A stretch of DNA of 64,000 nt. Origin: Anastatus disparis. Lineage: Eukaryota; Arthropoda; Insecta; Hymenoptera; Eupelmidae. How positions within the stretch are numbered: the first letter of the stretch is position 1; the number at the start of each line of letters is the position of its first letter. Shown piece by piece: positions 50,821-62,143 of this stretch. The notes beneath the pieces are model-generated. The model did not search any database. It was not told where the DNA came from and was given only the letters and a program-made list of their open reading frames with translations. Location of the stretch: positions 2,418,001 to 2,482,000 of the forward strand of contig JAFFSR010000221.1 in assembly GCA_017163975.1 (NCBI GenBank), in the 5' to 3' direction. A program made the translations under genes and the position numbers.

Positions 50821-51105
50821 GAGCGTGGTGGTGTAACGGATAGAGCTCTTGCCTTCAATGCAGAGGGCATGGGTTCGAATCCTGACCAGGTACCTCTGAC
50901 TTTTTTTCGAAAGAAAATTAGTGTATGTGCTATTTATATCGCGACTCTTAAATCCCACCTTATTGGGTATCGGTTGATTGTTGGTCACAAAAGTGATTGA
51001 TCATCGATCGGTAATTCAAAGATTTCGGTATGGTGTATCAAATGGTCTAGCCTGATGTAATGTGTAAAACCGGAACCGGGCTAGAATCTATCTGATATCA
51101 TCATA
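50821..51105 (+). mobile_element. tRNA-derived SINE, family B (copy 2)
   Basis: The head from 50821 includes GTAACGGATAGAGCTCTTGC (A-box region), an anticodon-like loop CTTCAAT, and GGGTTCGAATCCTGACC (B box). A unique body follows: ACCTCTGACTTTTTTTCG, GTGTATGTGCTATTTATATC, then GATGTAATGTGTAAAACCGG. It ends near ATCATCATATGAAAAAAAG. The first about 130 bp match copy 1 at 46470-46592 (minus). Confidence 0.7.
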
Positions 51106-51116
51106 TGAAAAAAAGT

Positions 51117-51153
51117 TAATTATATAGAGGACAATATCCTCTATATAATTAAT
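51117..51153. repeat. Perfect 16-bp hairpin
   Basis: TTAATTATATAGAGGA and TCCTCTATATAATTAA are exact inverted copies around a 5-base loop. It directly follows the family B SINE tail. Function unknown. Confidence 0.6.
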
Positions 51154-52179
51154 ATTTTGAGAGAAAAAAAAAGAAAAAAAAATCATAAAATCATTAGAAG
51201 GATTATTTTTTTAATTTCCTTAACTTTAACAATGTGAATCTTGAGATATGTCGTGCATTCAAAAAATGTTGCTAGTAATCATCATTAACTGCAAGTAGTG
51301 ATCTCATGATAAATTTTAGCGGCATGTTTAAATCAGTCAATTCAATTTAATGATTGATTGGATGATCGCGAGAATAATTATATAGAAATTATGCGTTCAA
51401 ATAGAATTAATATACTTAAACGAATGTGATTTATTTCTAAAATGATGTTTAAAAATACAATTTTGCATTCATAATGTAATAAACCTTTATTATTTAGCTA
51501 TGCATATTATTACGAGTACACATAGAGTATTTTAAAAATATTTTTTAAATGGCACGGTGTTTATTATAAAAAAAAATTTGTGAGAAAAAAAAATTGCATG
51601 AAATCTATTCGAAAAAAATTTTAACAAAAAGTATTTATTTTGGTGTATTTCATCAAAATAAACGTTTTCTTAAAAGAATATATAGTTTAAAAAATCACAC
51701 TGCTTAAAATAGATATTTTAGGCAATCATAAAATTCTCACTTGTTGAAATCTTTAAGATTACAATCGTATACTTGAAATTGCAATTTAATCTGTAATTTT
51801 TGAGAAAAAATCACAAGTATTACGAATTATTTTCTTTAAAACCAACATTGGCAAAATTTTATCATAAATTTAACAGTTGTTAAGTTATCTATGAAACTCA
51901 TTAAAATTCTGGGTATGTATTAATTCTATTTCAACGCACAATTCAGATACAGTTGTCCTTAAAATTATAAAATTATTATCGTTAATTTAAATGTCCCGCT
52001 AAAATTTATAGCGACGTTTCTACTGCTGGTAATTGTTCCACATGCATCTCGGGATTGCGCACTAGTAATGCTTAGGCTCGAATTTATAGTCAATACTCAG
52101 CACTCAAACATCATTTTGTCTTCATTTTTCTTATGGTGAAAGAGTAAGATAGAATGATGTTTGAGTGCCAAGTCTGGAC
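51154..52179. other. Non-coding, right part of the composite unit
   Basis: AT-rich, no gene seen. Just before the right end, CACTCAAACATCATTTTGTC (about 52098) is repeated inverted near 52149-52170 with two mismatches, forming an imperfect hairpin against the inner arm. Confidence 0.4.
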
Positions 52180-52533
52180 CAGGGTTGGTTTCTGAAAGGC
52201 TCTACGCTCGTAGTTTATGACTGAAGGACACATGGTGCTGCGTGGCGGCTTGATGAGAAAATTACAGCGTGAATGTAATACAATTTAAAAATTTTCATGA
52301 TTTTACGCAAAATGAATAAATAAAAACATAAATAAATGTTAAACATGTGATATATTTTGTTTAGATCAAAAACTTAATTATAAATCATTTATTAACTCTT
52401 AATTCAGTAAACTCATGAACATTTTTAAATAGTATTACATTCGCGCTGTAGTTCTCTCCTCAAGCCACCACGAAGCACCATGTGTCTTTCAGTCATGAAT
52501 TATGAGCGTAGAGCCCTTCAGAAACCAACCCTG
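52180..52533. repeat. Right foldback end of the composite unit
   Basis: The inner arm from 52180 (CAGGGTTGGTTTCTGAAAGG) and outer arm 52437-52533 are inverted and diverged from each other. An AT-rich spacer of about 150 bp separates them. The outer arm is nearly identical to the left outer arm at 41717. The inner arm instead matches the left inner arm (shared GAAGGACAC and CGTAGTTTATG variants). On its own this foldback has no target-site duplication. Confidence 0.7.
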
Positions 52534-52541
52534 TATATAAG
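52534..52541. repeat. Right 8-bp target-site duplication (TATATAAG)
   Basis: TATATAAG directly follows the CCCTG end of the unit and matches 41709-41716 base for base. Confidence 0.65.
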
Positions 52542-55500
52542 CTAAGCATTATATGTAACAATGATCCCAACAAGCTAAATTTTCTCTCTAAGATGCATTA
52601 ATGAAACCCAACTGCAGTGTACACTGTATCGGTATAGATATCCCACAAAATATAATAATCTCTAAGTGTGAAAATTGGAGTTCACGGATATGTGCTTCTC
52701 TTCAGAAAGGATGATGCTTTTAATTGCAAAGACTATATAGCTAAAGGATATATGGAGCATCGATATACAAGCATATTGTGGGTGTTAGATGAACATACAC
52801 ACATATACGTACATATACAGCACATATAATGTGTTTGTAAATTATATTCCGTTATATAGTAAACCTTCCCAGCCGACGATAACGATGAATCTTTATGATA
52901 TTATGTATTCTATTCGATGCTCTGTATGCGCTACTTGTTGTCGGTTACTCTCAGACTATTCGTTCTTAATTATATATATATAGATGTATATGTAGAAAAA
53001 GGATAATTTAATATTTGTATTGTATAGGAAGATTTAGGTTAACCTTGTAGAAAGTTTATTTTAGCAATTGGATTTAACTTTTATTTTTAAAATGATAAAT
53101 TTTAATTGGATTCAAATTCATGATAAAAAAAGGATTTTTTTCATTCTTTTTGAATCCACAATTGTATTATATAAGCTCGAAATTGAAAAAGAATTTTTCA
53201 TTCGATTATTTAAAAAAGATAATTAAAAGGCTCCGTAAAAGCCTAATAAAAATTTAAAAGAGAATTTTCAGTTTTTGATTGCCTAGGATATTGATATAGC
53301 AAGGGAAAAAAAAAGGAATCTTCTTTTTATTCTCACGTTTTCGTCATACAGCCCAGAATAGATTATTGATTTTTTACTTTAAATGATTCATCAAAGTTAT
53401 TTATAAAATAACAAGTGCACTATGAAAAGAAATTCGATTATTCAAATAAAAAAATTTTTGTTCTTTTGAATTTATGAATTGTATTTTTAAATTTAAGAAG
53501 GAAAAAGTTGGCTTTTTATGAATAAGAAATTACTATGTAAATGGAGCTTAATTATTATAAATTGAAATAAAAAATGTTATTAAACGTTAATTTATAAACT
53601 TTTAATGATGCAGAAGACAGAAGTTTACACACAATTTAATTTTGAAGTTGTGTAAACTTAAGGTGAGGAAATTGATTATCGATTATGCACACATGATTTA
53701 ATTATCAAAGAAATTGTATTTTATTAAATTGTTGGAGTACATGCTAGTATAATTATTAACATATCAATCTATATAAAATTGTTATAAATTTTAGGATAAA
53801 AATTATAATTTTTAATTATGAATTGTTAATGCATTTTGATACAGAATCATTTTTATTTAATTGTTTGATGTCAAGAATATAGAAACGTATAAATTTTTGA
53901 TTTCACAAAATTAAAATATTTCAGATTAAAAACGTACCATTTTAATTAAGTATGCAAATGTTTGTTTTTATTGTTACACATAAATCATAATAAAAAAAAG
54001 TATCAAATACTTTTGAAGGATATCCATTTCATCATTCTACAAAATATACAAATACTGATGATCAAAAAAATTATAAATAAAATTCAATACGAAGCATTAA
54101 AAAATTATATTTACACTTACGTAATCGCAAGACGAATCTAATCAATAATTATTCCTGGCGTACTTAAAAAAAAAGTCGATTACACAAGTGTGTAAAACGG
54201 ATTACCACAAGAAACACCGAGATTCCTTGTCGCAAGAGAGGATAAGCAATTTTTCGCGGATTTTTCAATAGAATTTACTCGAAAAAAAAATTAAATCCTG
54301 CGGATATTGAGACTTTACAAAAAAATTCTAACAAATTGTCATCTACATGAGTATGTAAATTAAGTCCTCGGCTGCGACGTACCGTGAATTTTAATTTGTT
54401 TTAAGGTTATATCAAGAATATTTGATAAGTAAAAAATTTAAAAGGTCATTTATCAAAACAATACACATTTATAACGATGATGTAACAAATAATAGATTTC
54501 ACGTGAAATAAATAAATATTAAACAAAAAAATATTAACGTTCAATGTGATCCACGAACAAGCAATTCAATTTTCAAGTGAGTTCATTCATTAACTGCGAG
54601 AATGAGGTCTCGATGGCTCATTTGGTAGAGCGTTGGATTCGTAATCTCGAGGTTCCGAGTTCGAATCCCGCTCTCGGACGATTGATACAAGCACCACTGT
54701 ATACGATATATGTGCTTTGTTCGCAAACACATTGACAACCTCCGTCGCTAATTAGCATCTCGATGATAGCATAAATACAGCGATATTAATTTTAAAAAAA
54801 AAGTTAATTTTACAATAAACTTAAATACTGAGTAATTTTTTTGTTACCGTATCGAAAACTTCAGATCCTCGGTGATTAACAAATAGATTTGATAAATTAA
54901 GTAAATAAAGTTAAAGTAAATTTGATAAATAAAGTAACGCTTATAAGTTGTGCTACATACTAATTTTTTTTTATATTATTGCTCTTATTATAAACATTAA
55001 TTTAATTACTTTTTATTTTTAGTTAATATAGCGATACTTCAAGATTTCTTAATTTATTTTTAAAATATATCGTATATCTTAATGAATTGCAAGTGCTTAT
55101 GGCCATACTTTGACAGGGTTCCACAGATAAACAAAATATTTCATTGTTCCTCTTGACTAAACTGATTTAAACATTTAACAATTTTTGATTCGTAAAAAAT
55201 TATGTCTTTATAATTTGTAAGAGTGTAAAATCATATTATAAAGTATTTAAACTTTTCCTTGAAGTACTCTTTAGGTAAAAACTGATAGGATCATATTAAT
55301 GACATTATGATATTGTAACTTTCCATAAAAATTAATTGAATATAATAAAAATGAATAAAACGAAGAATAAATTAAAGTTGAATTTAGAAGATTATTAAAA
55401 ATTAGCATGTAAAATGGGGATTGATTGGCGCGCTCACCGTTTGTATTAATGAAGCTTAATTCAATTGCTCATTACACGTTGATTTCGAATATAATTGTAT

Positions 55501-56626
55501 GTTATTTACTTCCGCTTTTTATTACGACGATAATTTGAACAATAACAGCGGTAAAATGGTTCTCATAGTTTATAAAGACAATACACTCGAATATTTTATA
55601 TAACTATTTTTGAATAAAATTACACGCTTCAACAATACGTGAAATAATAAATTAATTTTTGTTTTTCATCTTTGTGATCTAAGATCGAGTTGGAAAATTT
55701 AAAGTAACATTTATGAAATTTCATATTCATATACAATTAACAACCAAATGTTCATTATTGCATAATAATTATCATATTGATAAAATATTTAATATTTTAT
55801 GTTATTTGTGATATCTGCATCATCATCATTATTTTATCGAAATTGAATTATTTTTCAGTTGAATTGAAATATTTTCTATATCAAAATTTTAATTAACGAA
55901 TTTCTAATGAGAATGCATATTAATTTTACAAAATTATTACAATATTATTTCCTTAGGGAATTTCATTATAACTATAATAATTAAATTTCTCAAACTTGAA
56001 TAAAATAAATAAACTTTAATAAATAATGTAATGTTGAAAAATATATTGTTTTAATTTAATTGTTTCTTAATCTTGGCTTCAAACAAGTATGAATTTTTTT
56101 CTTGCGTTATATAATTTTTTTTTCTCAGCGGAAGGTATAACCAATCATACAATAATAAAATTGTTATGGATACAATATTCTACAATTACAAAATTACGGC
56201 ATCCATAAATGCTATTAATTTCTAATTGATCTATAATTTTTTTAAAAGATAAAAATGATAAATACACCAATATACTTCTGTATAATTTTTTATTGTGAAT
56301 TGAGCAAAAAATTCATTGAATTTTCAGTTTCGATCATAAAAAAACAAGATGTGACTATTATTTTTATAATTCGTATTATAATTTTACAAAATTGACTTTT
56401 ATTTTATTTTGAGGAATATCAAATATTCTAGAAGGATAGTAATTGGTAGTTAGAAGATTAATATTCGGTAACTATGGTTTAACGATGCCATGTAATATTC
56501 TCTCTCTCCCTTTCTCCTGGAATATATCGTGTAAAGTGCAAGTTACAAATTCTTCGAATATCATAACTCATCGCTTCTGTGTGAGTGAGAATAAGTTTTG
56601 GTGAAGTGTACATGTGTGTGTGTGTA

Positions 56627-56658
<32 letters not shown>

Positions 56659-58678
56659 CATAAATATACTAAAGAGAAAGAGAGAGAGTAGAAGGCCGGA
56701 TATCCGCTTAACAGGAAGAGTTCCGAGCACTCTCTGTGTATATATGTATGCATTCATTTGTGGCACAATGGGGAAAGATATTTTCGACTTGGACTCACAC
56801 TCTGGTCAGTTAAATGAATGTATGTTATTCATTTTTTTTTCTCTCTCAAGTTATGAAAGAATTTTCGCTGTAACATTTCGGCGCAATAATTTCAAGACTT
56901 CTTTTTTGATATATTATGAATAAAAATTTTTTTTATAGTTTATAATAATTTATGCGTGTATATGTTGAGTTCAATTTAAAATAATAGTATGTATGAAATT
57001 TTACAATGAAATTTTGAATGAAAAAATTTGAATTAAAAAAATTTTCTTTTTTATTAAAATAGAACTTACATAGTGCGTTAGTCGAATCTTTATGCTATAG
57101 TATTTACAAAATATTAACAAAAAATTTTTTCTTTAACTTTATAAGTATTTTATTATTATCTCTACAAATTTTAAGATTGATAATAATCTACAATATAAAT
57201 TTATATTACAAATTTTCATACTTTTATTTCCTTTAGAGAAAAAGTAAAGTTATTCCTAAAAAATGTATAATACATTACAGAATTTTTGCACGTTTACCCA
57301 AGAATTCCGATCTCGTTTACATATTACAGAGTTGGCTATATAAACAACATGGATATCCGATAAAAGCCATAAGTGTTATATAGACTTTGCTCGTAATATA
57401 CCGTAATATACAATTTCAATACGTAGATAGGGATAGATACATCAGGGCACTTGGAGCGTGAAGCTCGCGCACATCGGGACAACGGATAGATATATACTTT
57501 TGTCGTGTATATACGTACACTGTAACTCTCGCCGTGACACTATCTCGTCAATGTTTATTCGTAACAGTACAGTACGGATGAAAAATTAAATGTTACAGCT
57601 AACAAAGGTATATATTTTCAATTTAGCCGATTGATGTATAATTTCGTTTTGTTGGTGATTGATGAAATAACAGAGTTTGTGATTCTTTCCAAGCTTTGCA
57701 ATATAGTTAATCTTTTCTTTAAAAGTTTAAAATCGATTTTCAAAAATAATAACGATGAATTAAATAAATTATGTTGAAATATTAAAAAATTAGTAAACAA
57801 ATTATATCATAAATTTTTTCCAATTTTCATATTTTAAAATTAATTGATATACATACTTTCATTATTGGTCTTATTATTCGTCGTGTATATTTAACTACCA
57901 TTTGAAAGTTTGTGAAATCAGTATTTATGAAATAATATGAGCAAGGTCAAGTTAATAAAGGGACATTAACGACGGTTGAACAATGGTGGACATTGTATAA
58001 TGAATGATATTCTGTTACTAATTACAATTTCAATAGTAATTCTATTCTATATCAAATGTTAATGACCTTTTGTTGGGGGATATAGAATGGCGATGCGAAA
58101 TAAAATTACAAATTATTTTATAGAGACCTTAATGTGTTAATTAATATTTGAATATGTTTGTAAAGTATCATATTCAATTTTTAATAATATTCGATCAAAT
58201 ATTTGAATAATGATCAAATTTTAAAGTCATAATCAAAATAATGCAAGATTATGAAGAAAAGTTATAAAGTTATCGATTTTTTTTGGCTACTAACATTATG
58301 CACATATATTTTAAACTAATAAAATATTCCAAATAAACTTTAAAAAGTCATTATACATTTACTTGCTTCTAGCTTCCAAATTTAAAATTATGTTGTTAGA
58401 GAAAAAAGATGAAATTTGACAAATGGCCAGTGAACTTTTTGATTTCGGCATAAATTAAATAATTGATCCATCACCTTCCGCTATCAATTTATAATTATCA
58501 GCATGATTAATAAAGAATGATTCAGACAAAAACAAAAAAATTCAATATATTAAACTAAAAGCAAACTTTTTACTGTGACTGTACATCCGAGTATCCATAA
58601 TAAGTGGAATAATGGTCACGCTGATGTAAAACCCCGAACTCTCTTCCGTTCTATCCTCATCACCTGTACACATTCCAC
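52542..58678. other. Non-coding right of the composite unit
   Basis: SINE copy 10 at 54604. Hairpin AAGTTTACACA / TGTGTAAACTT at 53612-53652. Microsatellite (TG)n(TA)n at 56612-56657. Mixed-composition patches at 52560-52960, 56460-56830 and 57290-57560; in the second an ATG at 56769 reads MGKDIFDLDSHS to a weak donor GTCAGT, not called. Confidence 0.4.
54604..54790 (+). mobile_element. SINE family A, copy 10
   Basis: Full-length with the best tRNA-like head (GGCTCATTTGGTAGAGCG A box, TTCGTAA anticodon loop, GAGTTCGAATCCCGC B box). The acceptor arms do not pair in standard tRNA spacing and the body follows, so it is a SINE rather than a tRNA gene. Confidence 0.87.
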
Positions 58679-58702
58679 ATATATACAAGAGTACATTCAG
58701 TT
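58679..58702 (+). promoter_or_regulatory. Candidate core promoter (TATA-like plus initiator)
   Basis: ATATATAC at 58679 and TCAGTT at 58697, an arthropod initiator-like word. The spacing (about 19 bp) is shorter than the usual 30, so this is a weak call resting on its place upstream of the 58822 exon. Confidence 0.2.
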
Positions 58703-58821
58703 TTAGTTTAGCCATCACAACTCATGTGTGCACTACGTTGTTCGATGTAGAAATGAGAGAGAAAAAAAAGAGAGAATTTATTTTGTACACGTGAAAATAA
58801 AGTAGGGTAAAAGTGATAAAA

Positions 58822-58898
58822 ATGTTTTCCGTCAAGATGGTTTATTGTCAATTTACGATGGAGTACAACGATCAAGAATCCGATGATGATAGTGACAG
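58822..58898 (+). CDS. Candidate alternative first coding exon (acidic)
   Basis: ATG at 58822 opens MFSVKMVYCQFTMEYNDQES followed by DDDSD, and runs to GACAG|GTAAAT, a good donor, in phase 2. The minus-strand open frame across this stretch is much less protein-like. The splice phase equals that of the 36497 exon, so both could join the same downstream exon. The protein is not recognised. A candidate initiator TCAGTT lies at 58697, giving a 5' leader of about 120 nt. Confidence 0.38.
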
Positions 58899-61693
58899 GT
58901 AAATTTGTAAAGGGGTTGCTCTTCTTTTTGTTTTGCAAAAGTGCTTGTTTTAGTTGATTGCTTTAATTTATCACAGTGCTCTGGTGAGTTCGATATTTTT
59001 ACTTGAAATGAAGAATTGTTGCATTGAAGAAGAAATAATTCGCTTGATAAACGGAGAAATGGAAGTTAATCAATTATTGTTTGTTGAAAAAGAAAGGAAA
59101 TACAATGAAGAATTTTTTATTCTTTTTTTTTGTTAACCCATTTTTAAAAGATCTATTTTTTTCATCAAATAGTAATATTCCGACTGACTGTAAAAAAGCA
59201 ACAATAAGAACGTTGCTATAAGTATAACTACTAATTTTTTATTTTTTTTTTATTTCATCAATATGTCATTTTTCACGCGTAATTAATCATTCGAGAAGAA
59301 TCTATTCAACAATTTCACGCTAAAATTTAAGTAATAATAAGGGATCAATCATCACGACACATATTATTGTATCATCCAAAACACATCACAATAGTTCGCG
59401 TAAAGTTAGCTACTAAAAAAGATTTCGCCATAAAAAATTGTATCGCGATATTACCTTTATGACACTGTCTTTTTCATCGTTCAATGCGCCTCGCGCGTCT
59501 TTTTTTTCCACCGAAGAATATACAGATTCTTTGAAAGAATATACCTATACGCAAATCTCATGTTATATTTGCACGAGCGTTTATAAGGGGGTTGAAGAAC
59601 GGGCTCTAGAGAGTACGCTAGTTGATGCGAAATGTGAATATGCGGTTTTTAGCTCTTTTTAAGGTACAAGCGCATCGGGGGTAAACAATACTATTGTTTA
59701 TTGTGCACTTTGAAAGTCGTGAGTATTGGGATTTAAAAAAAGGGTAAAGTTGGATCATAACGTTTTAGATTGAATTTTTTATTAGGATCCTTTTATTAAC
59801 CGTGTAAATTTATAAATTATTTTATACATTTAAAAAAAAAAAAAAAAAAATTAGTATTTATAATGATGTTGCCAATCATAGTTGAATGTTGTATATTTTC
59901 TAATAAATGAAAATTATTAATTTAACAAGTTTGTAAGTATTTATAACTATCTTATAAAATCATTAAATTTTTACAATTCTATACAAAATAAATTTCTACG
60001 GAAATTCAAAAACAGAATAATTATTTGTAACTTAGGTATTTTGTTGCGTGGAAATTTTTGAAGAATTTATTCTGAATAATGTTCTATTAAAAAATGTTTT
60101 AAAGCTTCGTGCATAGTAAATACAAAATAGTTTTCTAAGCATTTTATAATTTTACAGATTTTTAAAACAATAAATGAAAATTATCTTTTCAACAAATATA
60201 ATTTACTGTAAAATCAATTTATAATAAGAAATATTTGAATTGATGAAATATTGAGATGAAATAATTTATAAGAATGCTTTAGACAGCAAATATCGATTAA
60301 AAATTCTTTAGGACTTATAGATAAAGAACAAAGACTGAAGTGAAATCAAGATTTTGTTGTTTTACTTTACTTTATAATCAATAATTTCTTCAAAAAGGAT
60401 AATTTTCTAAAAGGTTGATGAGAAAATGCTTAAAGAAGTTGAAAATTGGTAAAAAATTAATTAAAAAATCAGAACAGTTCGATATTCTTATCCAAATTTT
60501 TTTACATATCGACTTATTAAATTACTTATTAAAATAAAAAAACAGATTATTTTCACTTCTAGCTATTTCGTTTTAAACCCTCGTTACATATTCATATATA
60601 ATTTTTATGTAGTTTATTTTTAAAATTTCAAACAATTTTCAAATCGTTTTAACGAGAATTCGGTTTACGTAACTTGTCAGCATTGTATTTATGAATACTG
60701 TCTGTGCGTCATCTCAGTCATAGATTCTTATTTATAATTACCGGAAGGATGCTTTTTTTTTATTCTTTGCATAAACATTAAATTAATACTCGAATGCATT
60801 TGTCTGTTAAAATTAAAAGCAATTTTCATAAATTTTTTTTTCTTCAATTTTCTCTCGCTTTACATCATTTTACACTCGATTTAACATTATTATTTTCCTT
60901 TTTCTCTCTTTTTTTTTTCATTAAGATATCCATTTTTGACCTACTTTTTCATCCAGCTACAAGTGGTATAATATCATGTTATCCATACCCAACGTCTCAA
61001 CATTCAATCTTTTCGTATCTCTTTACTTTCATTTTCCAGCGGTATTTTGCTAAAAATACTTAATATTAAAGTGCAATGTTAAAGTGTTTATGAATTTTTT
61101 TTCTCGCTCCAGCTTTGGTTTACGTTCCGTTTACTTTCCATCCAGCAGATATCAAATAATGTATAATATTCGTAATTTTTATGAAATTTAATTTCAAATG
61201 AAAATTTAAAAACTCATGAAGAATATTAAATTCTTGTAATGTACGCGAGAAATGTTATACATGACGTTTTCCTTTTAAAAAGTTTTTGAAAAAGAAGTAA
61301 GATATGACAGGATTGGTAATGTAATCCTATCACATTTAAAAAGTCTTTTCTTCATTTTACCATATTTATTTTTTTCTTTTTAATAATATACAAGTTATCA
61401 ACCCTCCTGCGTAAGCGTTTTACACTACTTTTCCGTTTCCTATTGCATATCTTTTTTAAATATTCATAAAATGAATAAAAGTTCTTTCCATATTTTTTTA
61501 AATCGCTGTGAAAATCAGGGTTCGAATTAAACTTATCATAAAAAACAAATTTTCATCCTTATTTTGCACGGTTGTAGATACTTTGAAAGTGTACTAGTCA
61601 AACGTTACCACCAAAAATATTAAGACGAGATATTTTGGGATATTAAACTTAAATGTTTAAAAAAATACCGTTAAAAATAACCAAAAATAATGA
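58899..61693. other. Non-coding, possible intron
   Basis: A mixed-composition patch at 59340-59700 and a 20-base A run at 59831. Open stretches here are T-run artefacts. Confidence 0.4.
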
Positions 61694-61795
61694 TTAATTT
61701 AACGTCGCTGTATTTATGCTACCATTACAATGCTAATTAGCGACGGAGGTAGTTTCAGTGTGTTTGTGAACATAGCACGCATGTAATGTATGTAT
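61694..61795 (-). mobile_element. SINE family A, copy 11 (3' fragment)
   Basis: Only the tail and body remain (TTAACGTCGCTGTATTTATG ... TAATTAGCGACGGAGG ... GTGTGTTTGTGAACATAGCA). The tRNA-like head is missing, replaced by a TGTATG run. Confidence 0.75.
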
Positions 61796-61962
61796 GTGTA
61801 TTATTATAACTTATAATCATAATTTTTAATAAAAAATAAATATTTGATTGAATTACGTGAATTTTTATTTTCAAAGTGGTTTTAATCATTTCTTTTTGTA
61901 ACATATGTACATGTTAAAAAAAAAGAATATGATTAAAACTTTTCTAAATATTACCTTGAATT

Positions 61963-62143
61963 TATTTATTTTACGTCGCTGTATTTGTGATAATTAGCGA
62001 CGGAGGTTTCTCAGTGAGTTTATGAAAAAAACACGTGTATCGTATACAGTGGTGTTTCTGTAAAACAGCCGAGAGCGGGAGTCGAACTCGAAGACCTCGA
62101 GATTACGAATCCGTCACCCTACCGACTGAGCTACTGAGACCTC
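61963..62143 (-). mobile_element. SINE family A, copy 12
   Basis: Full-length, reverse; tail TTTACGTCGCTGTATTTGTG with a 14-base deletion, head with GCGGGAGTCGAACTCG and GAGCTACTGAGACCTC. Confidence 0.83.

Larger units (their letters stand above)
41717..52533. mobile_element. Composite hAT-like unit (10.8 kb) carrying an ankyrin/PRANC-like gene
   Basis: Seen: 41717-41813 and 52437-52533 are inverted copies matching at 96 of 97 bases. Both start CAGGGTTGGTTTCTG reading inward. The 8 bases before the left end (41709-41716) and after the right end (52534-52541) are identical, TATATAAG. Known: hAT transposons often have CAGGG-type ends and 8-bp target-site duplications. Inference: the whole segment moved, or was built, as one unit. 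Each end also carries an inner inverted copy of a diverged subtype (41818-41876; 52180-52280), so each end is itself a foldback. The inner copies share subtype-specific changes with each other and have no matching target duplication (GTCTGGAC flanks the right inner copy). No transposase reading frame is visible, so the unit would be non-autonomous. An alternative is a single MITE whose middle later took in about 10.5 kb. Confidence 0.68.

Noticed and set aside
54604..54676. A functional tRNA gene in the best SINE head
   Set aside because: A and B boxes are good, but the acceptor and T stems do not pair in standard spacing and the SINE body follows in all copies.
56479..56923. Three open frames around the (TG)n(TA)n tract
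   Set aside because: The middle of each is translated microsatellite (YIYIYI, VCVCVY).
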